Under the pieces are notes generated by a model. That model saw only the letters and a program-made list of their open reading frames with translations, ran no database searches and was not told the DNA's origin. A program made the translations under genes and the position numbers. A stretch of DNA of 64,000 nucleotides from Bacteroidia bacterium (GTDB lineage Bacteria > Bacteroidota > Bacteroidia > Bacteroidales > UBA932): NCBI GenBank assembly GCA_021153285.1, contig JAGKTT010000020.1:1-64000 (forward strand). The letters are read 5' to 3'. Positions 33,017 to 41,752 of this stretch are shown piece after piece (position 1 is the first letter of the stretch; the number at the start of each line of letters is the position of its first letter).

Positions 33017-34516
33017 ATGAAGCGTAATTTCAGATACTTTTCAATGGTGCTTGCCATAATCATTATGGTAAGCTCCGTCTCTGTTTCCTATGGAAAGAAG
33101 GCCAAGAATGAACCGCAGGTCAAATATGTATTCTATCTTATCGGTGATGGAATGGGCATAAATGCAGTCTCAGGAACAGAGATCTATAACCGCTATACCG
33201 GTAATGGCCCGGAACAGGTCAATTTCCTTCATTTTCCGGTAAGGACACAGGTCAATACCAATTCTGCTTCTACCCTTGTAACCGGATCGGCAGCTGCAGG
33301 TACAGCTCTCGCTACCGGACTCAAGACCTATACCGGTGCGATAGGAGTGGATACGGACCGCAACCCTGTCGGCAATATAGCGGAGTGGGCGAAGGCTTCC
33401 GGTGCCGGAGTCGGTATCGCTACCAGTGTGGCTATCAACCACGCGACTCCGGCGGCATTTTATGCTCACGTTTCCAACAGGGACAGCTATGATCCGATAT
33501 CACGCCAGTTAATCCACTCGGATGTCGTGGATTTCGCGGCTGGCGCAGGGTTTCTTACAGAAAGAAATGTCGGACTTGATGCAACCTTCTATGAGCAGGA
33601 AGCTCGTGGAGAAGGGGTTAAAGTGTTCTATGGAGCAGAGTCCTTCGGTAATGTGAAGACAGAATATGACCGAGTCCTTTGTCTCGGAGGAAAGGATCTG
33701 AAAGAACTCCCGTTCGCAATTGACCGCAAGGAGGGAGATACAGCATTGAAGGATTTCGTTACCACCGGAATAGATTATCTCTATGGCAGATATGCTGAAG
33801 AAGGATTCTTCTTTATGATCGAAGGTGGCAAGATCGATTATGCCGGACATAATGATGATGCAGCTTCGTGCTTCCAGGAGATAAATGATTTTGCTGCTGC
33901 CCTAGATGTTGTCCTTGCATTCTGTGACGAGCATCCCGGCGAGACTCTTATTGTAGTAACGGCCGATCACGAGACAGGTGGCCTTGCCCTCGGAGCTGGT
34001 GAATATAAGATGAATCCTGAACTGCTTGCAAGTCAGAAGATGTCTGAAAACGAATTGACCTCAAAGTTCCGTCAGACCTTTATGCCTCCTCCGCCGCCGC
34101 AACGCCGTGGCCAGAGATACGGCCAGGGAATGGCTCCACAGCAGCCTCAGTGGACTCCTCCTTCTTGGGAAGAGGTAAAGGAATTCCTTAAAGTGAACCT
34201 CGGATTATGGGATACCGTTCCTGTAGATAAAAGGACGGAGGAAAGATTCTATGAAACTTATCAGGCAACTTTCGGGGCTAAGGAAGGAGAAAGTGAAGTC
34301 CGTAGTCTTTATGCTGTGAATACCCGTCTGGTTTCAGATGCTGTCCTGTATCTCGACAGTGCAGCAGGTTACCAATGGTCACACGGCGCCCATACCGGTT
34401 CTCCAGTAGGACTGTATGTAAGCGGAGTGCGTGCAGCTGAATTCAATTCCTGTTCGGAAAATACGGATATTCCGTTGCTGATAGCACGCATCGCCGGATA
34501 TGATATCAAACACTAA
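33017..34516 (+). CDS. PhoA-type alkaline phosphatase
   Basis: This 499-residue phosphomonoesterase has an N-terminal signal (MVSSVSVSYG). Metal and catalytic motifs are present: LIGDGMGI (Asp), nucleophile Ser91 in TGSAAAGTALATG, EGGKIDYAGHNDD, TADHETGG and HGAHTGSPV. In E. coli PhoA the residue before the serine is Asp; here it is Gly. A Pro/Gln/Arg-rich insert (PPPPPQRRGQRYGQG) near residue 360 lies between motif blocks. It starts 6 nt after the fusion gene, inside the glycosidase operon. One attractive role is dephosphorylation of starch-derived phospho-oligosaccharides; this is inference. Confidence 0.9.
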   Translation: MKRNFRYFSMVLAIIIMVSSVSVSYGKKAKNEPQVKYVFYLIGDGMGINAVSGTEIYNRYTGNGPEQVNFLHFPVRTQVNTNSASTLVTGSAAAGTALATGLKTYTGAIGVDTDRNPVGNIAEWAKASGAGVGIATSVAINHATPAAFYAHVSNRDSYDPISRQLIHSDVVDFAAGAGFLTERNVGLDATFYEQEARGEGVKVFYGAESFGNVKTEYDRVLCLGGKDLKELPFAIDRKEGDTALKDFVTTGIDYLYGRYAEEGFFFMIEGGKIDYAGHNDDAASCFQEINDFAAALDVVLAFCDEHPGETLIVVTADHETGGLALGAGEYKMNPELLASQKMSENELTSKFRQTFMPPPPPQRRGQRYGQGMAPQQPQWTPPSWEEVKEFLKVNLGLWDTVPVDKRTEERFYETYQATFGAKEGESEVRSLYAVNTRLVSDAVLYLDSAAGYQWSHGAHTGSPVGLYVSGVRAAEFNSCSENTDIPLLIARIAGYDIKH

Positions 34517-34542
34517 GACATTAATAATCTAAATTGAAAATT

Positions 34543-36945
34543 ATGAGGATTAAAATACTGTTTACTGCCTTTTTTATAGGCCTTCTCGGCTTTTCTAGTG
34601 CGACTTATGCGGAAAATGACCCTGTTGCAAATCCTAAGGCTCAGGTCGTGTCCGGTAATGCAAGATTTACTGTCCTGACAGACAGACTTATACGTATGGA
34701 GTGGTCTGAGAATGGAAAATTCGAGGACAATGCCACACTGGCAATAATAAACAGAAATCTTCCGGTTCCGGCATTCACCACTGCCAAGTCTGGTTCCGGC
34801 GTGCAGATCAAGACTTCTGCAGTGACATTGAATTATTCCGGAAACGGTAGATTTGATAAAGAAAATCTTTCGGTTTCATTCAAACTTAACGGTAAGACCG
34901 TCACCTGGTATCCGGGTAAAGAAGACACCGGCAACCTTATGGGTACCGCACGTACTCTTGACGGTTGTATGGGACCGGACAAGATCAATAACAATGATCC
35001 GATGGAACTCGGTATCATTTCGCGTGACGGATGGGCTATCGTTGATGAGAGCGCCCGCCATATCTTTGTGAAAGATGACTCAGACTGGGGAGAATGGGTT
35101 CAGGCACGTGGAGAAGGCGATGTACAGGATCTTTATATCTTCGCTTACGGACACGATTATACCGATGCCCTTGCCGACTTTACGAAGGTAGCCGGAAAGA
35201 TTCCTCTTCCTCCGAAATATGTGTTCGGATACTGGTGGAGCCGTTACAAGGCATATTCGGCTGATGAACTGATAGCTCTGGGTAAGGAATTCCGTAACAG
35301 AAACATACCGATGGATGTTATGATCATCGATATGGACTGGCACGAGACCTGGCAGAGCAGTGCCCGCAGACAGCGCAGGGATGAGTTCGGTCAGAGCATA
35401 GGCTGGACAGGTTATTCCTGGAACAGGGACCTCTTCCCTGATACCAAGGGCTTCCTTGCCGAGCTTCACGATATGGGATTCAAGACAGCGCTCAACCTTC
35501 ATCCTGCATCAGGAATCGGAGTGAGGGAGGATTGTTATGAGGATTTCGTTGCAGATTATATCTCAAGGACAGATGATTATGACGGACCTGAAGGATATAT
35601 CTACAAAGGCGGTGAAAAGATCACCGAGACAATGACGGCAGTAAAGGGCTATCGTGCCAATGTTCCTTTCAGAATGTCACAGCAGGAGTGGGCTGACGCC
35701 TATTTCAACTCTGTGATTCATCCTCTTGAAGTGGAAGGCGTTGATTTCTGGTGGCTTGACTGGCAGCAGTGGAAACTCAGCAAGTATGTCGAGAATCTCA
35801 GCAACACTTTCTGGCTTAACTATACTTTCTTCAATGACAAGGTAAGACGTAATCGTGGTGTTGCTGCTGAAGAAAGTGAAAGACCGATGACATATCACCG
35901 TTGGGGAGGTCTTGGAAGCCACCGTTATCAGCTCGGATTCTCAGGAGATACCCACATCCTCTGGGAGGTGCTCGGTTATCTTCCATATTTTACAGCCACA
36001 GCATCTAATGTAGGTTACGGATATTGGGGCCACGACCTGGGCGGACATATGCAGAGAGGTCAGATCCCTACAGATCCTCAGCTTTACACAAGATGGCTCC
36101 AGTACGGTGTATTCTCACCTCTGTTCAAGACCCATTGTACAAGCTCCGAGATCATTGAGAGACGTATCTGGACATTCGATGATCATTATGAATATATGAA
36201 GGATGCTTTCGAGCTCCGTTATGCTCTTACTCCATACATCTATGATGCTGCCAGACAGACATATGATACAGGTGTATCCCTCTGTCGTCCGATGTACTAT
36301 TCACATCCTGAGAAGCAGGAGGCTTATGATTACAAGGAGCAGTATATGTTCGGTGACAATATCCTCGTTGCCACTGTCTGCCAGCCTGTAGATACTCTTA
36401 CCGGTACAGCCAAGAGAGATGTATGGTTCCCATCAGGCAATGACTGGTATGATATGGCACATCTTCAGATGATAAAGGGCGGCAGCAAGAAGACCCTTGA
36501 ATACACCATCGCAGAAAACTGCTGGTTTGTCAAGGCCGGAGCTATTCTCCCGCTTGCTCAGGAGGGTATCCAGAGCCTTCAGGAAAAGACCAATGCGCTT
36601 CGTCTCTATGTGGCTCCGGGCAAGGGCAAGAGCACTTACAGACATTATGAAGATGATGGCGTAAGCCAGGCATATGAGAGTGATTATGCTGTTACTGAAA
36701 TAACCAAGAATGCCAGTGCATCCGGCTGTACCGTGACAATCGGTGCACGTCAGGGATCTTACAAGGGTATTGACCCTCAGAGAGATCTTACCATAGTATT
36801 GGGTGGTCTTGACAGAAAGCCTACTTCTGCGAAGATGGGTGCGGAAAACCTCGAGATCACATATGATCAGAAGACCAAGGAGGCAAGTGTAAAGCTTCCG
36901 CTTCTTCAGGCAGACTCCCAGGTTTCAGTAGTAATCAGATATTAG
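34543..36945 (+). CDS. GH31 alpha-glucosidase family enzyme
   Basis: This 800-residue exported enzyme (signal MRIKILFTAFFIGLLG, cleavage near SATYA) has the GH31 order: N-terminal beta-sandwich, barrel and C-terminal domains. Motifs include FGYWWSRYKAYS, DVMIIDMDWHETW, WWLDWQQW with predicted nucleophile Asp406, and GFSGDTHILW with predicted acid/base Asp469. GH31 members release glucose or xylose from non-reducing ends; the neighbours favour alpha-glucosides. A TTG three codons upstream is an unlikely start; the ATG begins the signal peptide. Confidence 0.93.
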   Translation: MRIKILFTAFFIGLLGFSSATYAENDPVANPKAQVVSGNARFTVLTDRLIRMEWSENGKFEDNATLAIINRNLPVPAFTTAKSGSGVQIKTSAVTLNYSGNGRFDKENLSVSFKLNGKTVTWYPGKEDTGNLMGTARTLDGCMGPDKINNNDPMELGIISRDGWAIVDESARHIFVKDDSDWGEWVQARGEGDVQDLYIFAYGHDYTDALADFTKVAGKIPLPPKYVFGYWWSRYKAYSADELIALGKEFRNRNIPMDVMIIDMDWHETWQSSARRQRRDEFGQSIGWTGYSWNRDLFPDTKGFLAELHDMGFKTALNLHPASGIGVREDCYEDFVADYISRTDDYDGPEGYIYKGGEKITETMTAVKGYRANVPFRMSQQEWADAYFNSVIHPLEVEGVDFWWLDWQQWKLSKYVENLSNTFWLNYTFFNDKVRRNRGVAAEESERPMTYHRWGGLGSHRYQLGFSGDTHILWEVLGYLPYFTATASNVGYGYWGHDLGGHMQRGQIPTDPQLYTRWLQYGVFSPLFKTHCTSSEIIERRIWTFDDHYEYMKDAFELRYALTPYIYDAARQTYDTGVSLCRPMYYSHPEKQEAYDYKEQYMFGDNILVATVCQPVDTLTGTAKRDVWFPSGNDWYDMAHLQMIKGGSKKTLEYTIAENCWFVKAGAILPLAQEGIQSLQEKTNALRLYVAPGKGKSTYRHYEDDGVSQAYESDYAVTEITKNASASGCTVTIGARQGSYKGIDPQRDLTIVLGGLDRKPTSAKMGAENLEITYDQKTKEASVKLPLLQADSQVSVVIRY

Positions 36946-36951
36946 GAAATT

Positions 36952-38889
36952 ATGAAACGTTTCATTTACATTTTTTTGCCGATTCTTATGGCTGCCAGCC
37001 CGGGACCGAAAACAGATGTTTCCGCAGTGGCTGATGCAAATGAGAAACAGATCGCTCACGTGGAGCCTCTCTCCTGGTGGACAGGAATGAAGACTCCGCT
37101 CCAGCTCCTGATAAACGGAGAGGATATTTCAGGTTATTCAGTCGCAATCGAAGGTGGCAAAGGAGTGAAAGTCACAAAGGTGCATAAGGCCGACAGTCCT
37201 AACTATATCTTTGTGGATGTAGAGGTGAAGGCAAATGCCGCTCCCGGAACATATTATATCGTGTTCTCCAAGGACGGCCAGTCATTCAAATACCCGTATG
37301 AGATAGCTGCTCGTGCAGAGGGTTCGGCTGAGCGCAAGAGCTTCACTACGGCAGATATGGTTTATCTCATTATGCCTGACCGTTTTGCAAATGGTGATCC
37401 GTCGAATGATTCCACTGAAGACACAGCCGAGAAGGCAGACAGGAGCAGTCTTGGCGGTCGCCACGGTGGTGATATTCAGGGAGTTATCGACCATCTTGAC
37501 TATATAGCAGAACTTGGAGCTACGGCAATCTGGGCCACTCCTTTCCTTGAGGATGATGCCAGAAGAGGCTCATATCACGGTTATGCGGCATCGGATTACT
37601 ACAAGATTGACTCTCGCTTCGGAACTAATGATCTTTATAAGGAATATGTGGAAAAGGCACACGAGAAAGGCATAAAGATCATTATGGACATTGTCACCAA
37701 TCACTGCGGCAGCGAGCATTGGTGGATGAAGGATCTTCCGTTCGAAGACTGGGTTCATCAGTTCCCGTCGTACACAGGAACCAATGGAAAGTTCTCTACA
37801 CATATGGATCCGAATGCGTCAAAGAAGGATCTTCATAATCACGAGAGCGGATGGTTCTCACGCGGTATGCCTGATATGAATCTGAACAACCCTTATATGC
37901 TGAAATATTTCCAGCAGTGGGGTATCTGGTGGATTGAATTCTCCGGTCTGGATGGTTTCCGTGTAGATACATATCCATACAATGAAAAGGAGCCGATGGC
38001 ACAGTGGTGCGCTTCCATTGTCAATGAATATCCTTATTTCAATATTGTAGGAGAGTGCTGGACCGGAAATATCCCTCAGCTGGCTTACTGGCAGGGTGGA
38101 AATGCCAACAATGATGGCTTCGATTCTCACCTTCCTTCGATTATGGACTTCCCGCTTCACGATGCCATCCGTTCAGGACTCGCCGGAGGTCAGCAGCAGA
38201 ATGCTCGTGGCGGCAGAGGCGGCAGCATTTCAAGGGTATATGATATCCTTGCCAACGACTTTATCTATCACGATCTTTCAAAAATGCTCATCTTCCCGGG
38301 TAATCACGATACCGACCGTATCGGTGACGTTGTAGGCAAGTCGCCTGCAAAACAGAAGATAGCAATGGCAATGATGGCTACAATGCGAGGTATACCGCAG
38401 ATTTTCGCCGGAGACGAGATGATGTTCGTTTCTAAGGATCCTCGCTCAGGACATCCTGGTCTCAGAGTCGACTTTCCGGGTGGATGGCCAGGAGATGAAC
38501 TCGACTGGTTCACCCCTGAGGGTAGGAAGGAAATGACGGTCAATACTGCCGGTGACACTGTGGAGAAAGGACAGGCGGCAGATCTGTTTGATTATGTCAG
38601 CCGTCTCTTCCAGTGGAGAAAGACCAAGGAAGTCATTCATAGCGGAAAGACTCTCCACTTCATTTCACGTGGTAACAATTACGGCTATTTCCGTTACAAT
38701 GATACAGACGCAGTCTTTGTCTTTGTCAATGCTTCAGCCGAGCCTGTAAATGTTCCGTGGTCGCATTATGCTGAAATCAGCGAGGGTCTGACAGATGGAA
38801 AGGATGTAATCACAGGTGAGCCTGTCGTGATAACTGATGAAACAGTCGTAGCTCCTGAAACTGCGCTTGTAGTGGAATTCAAAAGATAA
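36952..38889 (+). CDS. GH13 neopullulanase-like enzyme (SusA type)
   Basis: This 645-residue exported enzyme has a signal without a lipobox Cys (LMAASPGPKT). An N-terminal cyclomaltodextrinase-type domain (VEPLSWWTGMK) precedes the GH13 barrel with Asp339 (GFRVDTYPYNE), Glu368 (IVGECW) and Asp453 (PGNHD). A short Gln/Arg/Gly-rich insert (GGQQQNARGGRGG) lies near residue 415. It is a close paralogue of the gene at 50370, which is instead a lipoprotein and lacks the insert. It is 6 nt behind the GH31 gene and is predicted to act in the periplasm on maltodextrins or pullulan fragments. Confidence 0.92.
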   Translation: MKRFIYIFLPILMAASPGPKTDVSAVADANEKQIAHVEPLSWWTGMKTPLQLLINGEDISGYSVAIEGGKGVKVTKVHKADSPNYIFVDVEVKANAAPGTYYIVFSKDGQSFKYPYEIAARAEGSAERKSFTTADMVYLIMPDRFANGDPSNDSTEDTAEKADRSSLGGRHGGDIQGVIDHLDYIAELGATAIWATPFLEDDARRGSYHGYAASDYYKIDSRFGTNDLYKEYVEKAHEKGIKIIMDIVTNHCGSEHWWMKDLPFEDWVHQFPSYTGTNGKFSTHMDPNASKKDLHNHESGWFSRGMPDMNLNNPYMLKYFQQWGIWWIEFSGLDGFRVDTYPYNEKEPMAQWCASIVNEYPYFNIVGECWTGNIPQLAYWQGGNANNDGFDSHLPSIMDFPLHDAIRSGLAGGQQQNARGGRGGSISRVYDILANDFIYHDLSKMLIFPGNHDTDRIGDVVGKSPAKQKIAMAMMATMRGIPQIFAGDEMMFVSKDPRSGHPGLRVDFPGGWPGDELDWFTPEGRKEMTVNTAGDTVEKGQAADLFDYVSRLFQWRKTKEVIHSGKTLHFISRGNNYGYFRYNDTDAVFVFVNASAEPVNVPWSHYAEISEGLTDGKDVITGEPVVITDETVVAPETALVVEFKR

Positions 38890-38895
38890 GAGCCT

Positions 38896-40314
38896 ATGCT
38901 CAAGAAGTTACTTTCAATAGCGGCAATTATGCCCTGCCTGACTGTCCTGGCTTTAGCTCAGACAGTCCTTTATCCGGCAGTTCCCGGAATGAGGACCAGT
39001 GAGGTCTATTCCGTGGCTGTAAATGGTGAGGACGCCTGGGTGGAAGCTGTAGGTCCGGGTGGTATGGAAGACCTTCATACCTTGAATCTTTCCGCTGAAG
39101 GCTCTCAGACATTTGTGATTTCAGTGAACGAGGACATCGAAAGTTATTCAATCCAGCCTAAAAGCTATGGTATAAAAGGAGTTGCCGACGGAAAGACACT
39201 TACAGTCACTTTGGACAGTCCGATGAAGCTTTATATCAGGGTCAACCAGCTTCCATATCTGGCGATTTTTTCAAATCCTTTAGAGAAGGGTGCGCCATCA
39301 AGGAAAGACCGTAATGTGGATTACTATGGTCCGGGCAATCACGATGTGGGTGAAATTCAGGTCCGTGACGGCCAGACCATCTATATAGCCGGAGGTGCCA
39401 ATGTCAACGGACGTCTGACAGGAACAGCCAAGGATGTGACCATCTGCGGACGCGGATCATTTACAGGCAATGCCAGACTGAACGATTGTGAGAATCTCAG
39501 AGTTGAGGGCATCTATATGAGGAATACCCGCGGATGGGCCAATACCATCACCAACAGTGTCAATACCTCCTATGACAATGTGAAGATTTTCAGCCACACC
39601 GGTGTCTGGGGACTTGATGGTATCAACCCTGTCTCTTGCAAAGGCTTCGATATCAATGATTGCTTCATCCGTACCAGAGATGATTGTATTGCAATCAAGT
39701 CGAATGGAGATCCGCAGAAATTTGACCTGAGTTCGCGGGATATTACAGTCCGCAACAGTACGATGATCGGATGGGATCACGCCGATGGAGTCACCCTTGG
39801 ATTTGAACTTAATGGTGGAGTTGTGGAGAATATCAAAGTTACGAACTGCGATATTCTTTCGGCAAGAGGCTCTGGAAGAACCGGAGGTCACGCTGCATTC
39901 AGCATCGTATGCGACGGTGAGTCTCAGGTAAAGGATATATATTTCGAAGATATTCGTGTGGAAGCAGCCATCGAGTATAAGAATCTGGAAATAATTCTTA
40001 CTGAGGCTGAACGTTATGGAAACGGCCGTATGGGCTCTATTTCAGGCGTTTATCTTAAGAATGTATCCTGGGAGAATGCATTTAAACCATTTACCATAGT
40101 AGGACATCCTACCAGATATGTAGAGAATGTGGTCTTTACCAATTGCTATGTCGGAGGTAAGCTGCTTACTGGAGTTGAGGATGCTGATTTTCAGATGGAA
40201 TTCACAAGGGACATAATGTTCGTACCTGGTGGAAAAGTAGAATATGAAAGATATCCTGAACAGGACGGAGAAATAAAGACAAGAGTTTCCGGACAGAGAA
40301 GGATACAGAGATAA
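38896..40314 (+). CDS. GH28-like right-handed beta-helix glycosidase
   Basis: This 472-residue exported protein (signal to about residue 21) has an N-terminal beta-sandwich (about 22-130) followed by a parallel beta-helix. GH28-like active-site positions can be traced: Asp in GLDGI, then RDDC 21-22 residues later, which is the GH28 spacing (GH49 uses about 19-20). The GH28 GHG and RIK motifs are not clear; the corresponding stretch reads DHADGVTLG. It is the last gene of the plus-strand block and ends before a terminator. Homologues are usually named polygalacturonase. In an alpha-glucan locus the real substrate may differ. Confidence 0.72.
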   Translation: MLKKLLSIAAIMPCLTVLALAQTVLYPAVPGMRTSEVYSVAVNGEDAWVEAVGPGGMEDLHTLNLSAEGSQTFVISVNEDIESYSIQPKSYGIKGVADGKTLTVTLDSPMKLYIRVNQLPYLAIFSNPLEKGAPSRKDRNVDYYGPGNHDVGEIQVRDGQTIYIAGGANVNGRLTGTAKDVTICGRGSFTGNARLNDCENLRVEGIYMRNTRGWANTITNSVNTSYDNVKIFSHTGVWGLDGINPVSCKGFDINDCFIRTRDDCIAIKSNGDPQKFDLSSRDITVRNSTMIGWDHADGVTLGFELNGGVVENIKVTNCDILSARGSGRTGGHAAFSIVCDGESQVKDIYFEDIRVEAAIEYKNLEIILTEAERYGNGRMGSISGVYLKNVSWENAFKPFTIVGHPTRYVENVVFTNCYVGGKLLTGVEDADFQMEFTRDIMFVPGGKVEYERYPEQDGEIKTRVSGQRRIQR

Positions 40315-40357
40315 TATTTTAATGCAGTCCAGATTTTGTTGGTTAGTAGATTGCATT

Positions 40358-40402
40358 AAAAATGTCGGCCTGGTTGTGAAATCCGGCCGACATACTTTTT
40401 TA
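40358..40402. terminator. Terminator between convergent GH28-like and GH13 genes
   Basis: ATGTCGGCC (40362-40370) pairs with GGCCGACAT (40384-40392), followed by ACTTTTTT. A second inverted pair, TTTAATGCA (about 40318) and TGCATTAAA (about 40352), lies just before it. It serves the plus-strand block and possibly the minus-strand GH13 gene. Confidence 0.75.
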
Positions 40403-40414
40403 TATGTAGATAGA

Positions 40415-41749
40415 TTATTTTCTATAGATGAAGTACTGGTAAGGCTCCATATCTATTGCAGTGGCAGCCACGACAGTTTCACCTGTCATAAGGTCGGTGA
40501 CCTCTTTACCAGCTACTGCGAGAGGGACCTTGACTGTAGCTTTCTCGTTCTTGGTGTTTACCATCACGACAAGAGACTCTCCGATAGAGTTAGTATAAGT
40601 CATCTTAGCTACGTTCCCGGTATTGGCCAGAACAGGATCTGAGACGCGCACATCTCTGGTGCTGTTATATGCCTTCATTACCTTTATGTACTCGTCGGTA
40701 TATGACTTGTTCGAGTCCCATTTCATCACATTGTTGTTGAAGAATGACAGAGACTTGCTGTAGCCTATTTCCTGAGAACTGTAGATGAGCGGGCATCCTT
40801 CCAGCATTGTTGCCATCACGAATGCTGCCATTGCGCCTCTTTCACCGCCATAGAGGGCGAGCGGAGACTTTTCTGAAGCAGTGTCGTGATTGATGATGTA
40901 TCTCATCCTTGTCTTTCCCTTAGGCACGTTAGACATATCATTGTTGAATGCGTCGAAGATGCTTGCAGCTCCGGAATTGCCTTTGAATACCTTTTCAAGT
41001 GCATTAGGGAAGCTCCACGCATACATAATGTCAAAGCCGACTTCATAAATCCAGCTCTTGTCTCCCTCGGCAAGAAGAATGATCTCAGGCTTGATCGAGC
41101 GCAGATGTGCAAGAGCGTCTGTCCAGAAATCCTGAGGGACTCCCTCTGCGTAGTCGCAGCGGAAACCGTCCACTCCGGCCTCTGTAACCCAATATGCCAT
41201 AGCATCTTTCATAGCTGCGCGCATTTCGGCGTTGCCAAAGTTCAGGTCTGCGACATCTGTCCAGTTGAAGCCCGGAGGAGAGATGATGTTACCTGATGCG
41301 TCAGTTGAATGCCATCCCTTGTTCTTGGTCCAAGGATTGTCCCACGAAGTATGGTTGGCAATCCAGTCGAGGATCACCTTCATTCCGAGGCTGTGTGCGC
41401 TGTTCACAAGGTTCTTCAGGTCTTCGAGAGTGCCGTATTGCGGATGAACCTTCTTGAAGTCCTTGATGCAGTAAGGGGAGCCGATGGCCTTCTCCTTGCC
41501 CTGCTCGCAGATAGGCATAAGCCAGATTACATCCACTCCCAGATCCTTGATGTTCTGCAGGCGGGCAGTGATGGCGTTAAGCTGGTTGCTTGTGGCGAAT
41601 ACTCGAGGATTGGCCTCATAGAATACGTATGAAGCATCCGGCTTTTCATTAGGGTCGCGAACCGGCTTGTCATCCGGCTTCTCAGTACAACTGACTGCGC
41701 CCATAATGAGCGCAGTCAGCATTAAAATATTAAGTCTCATCAATCTCAT
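40415..41749 (-). CDS. GH13 alpha-amylase family lipoprotein
   Basis: A 444-residue lipoprotein (signal IMGAVSCTEKPDDKP) with a GH13 barrel: region I VILDWIANHTS, region II GFRCDYAEG (nucleophile Asp199), region III LLAEGDK and region IV IINHDT. Acidic residues soon after the Cys (EKPDD) fit surface export in Bacteroidetes, though this is not proof. It starts 3 nt after the binding-lipoprotein gene on the minus strand, so the two form an operon. It is paralogous to 25688-27055 and 49078-50298. A second in-frame Met three residues in is an alternative start. Confidence 0.92.
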   Translation of the reverse strand: MRLMRLNILMLTALIMGAVSCTEKPDDKPVRDPNEKPDASYVFYEANPRVFATSNQLNAITARLQNIKDLGVDVIWLMPICEQGKEKAIGSPYCIKDFKKVHPQYGTLEDLKNLVNSAHSLGMKVILDWIANHTSWDNPWTKNKGWHSTDASGNIISPPGFNWTDVADLNFGNAEMRAAMKDAMAYWVTEAGVDGFRCDYAEGVPQDFWTDALAHLRSIKPEIILLAEGDKSWIYEVGFDIMYAWSFPNALEKVFKGNSGAASIFDAFNNDMSNVPKGKTRMRYIINHDTASEKSPLALYGGERGAMAAFVMATMLEGCPLIYSSQEIGYSKSLSFFNNNVMKWDSNKSYTDEYIKVMKAYNSTRDVRVSDPVLANTGNVAKMTYTNSIGESLVVMVNTKNEKATVKVPLAVAGKEVTDLMTGETVVAATAIDMEPYQYFIYRK

Positions 41750-41752
41750 ATA

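Noticed and set aside
38896..40314. GH49 dextranase/isopullulanase, attractive for a glucan locus
   Set aside because: The spacing of the candidate catalytic Asp residues (21-22) fits GH28 better than GH49 (about 19-20), so only a GH28-like call is made.
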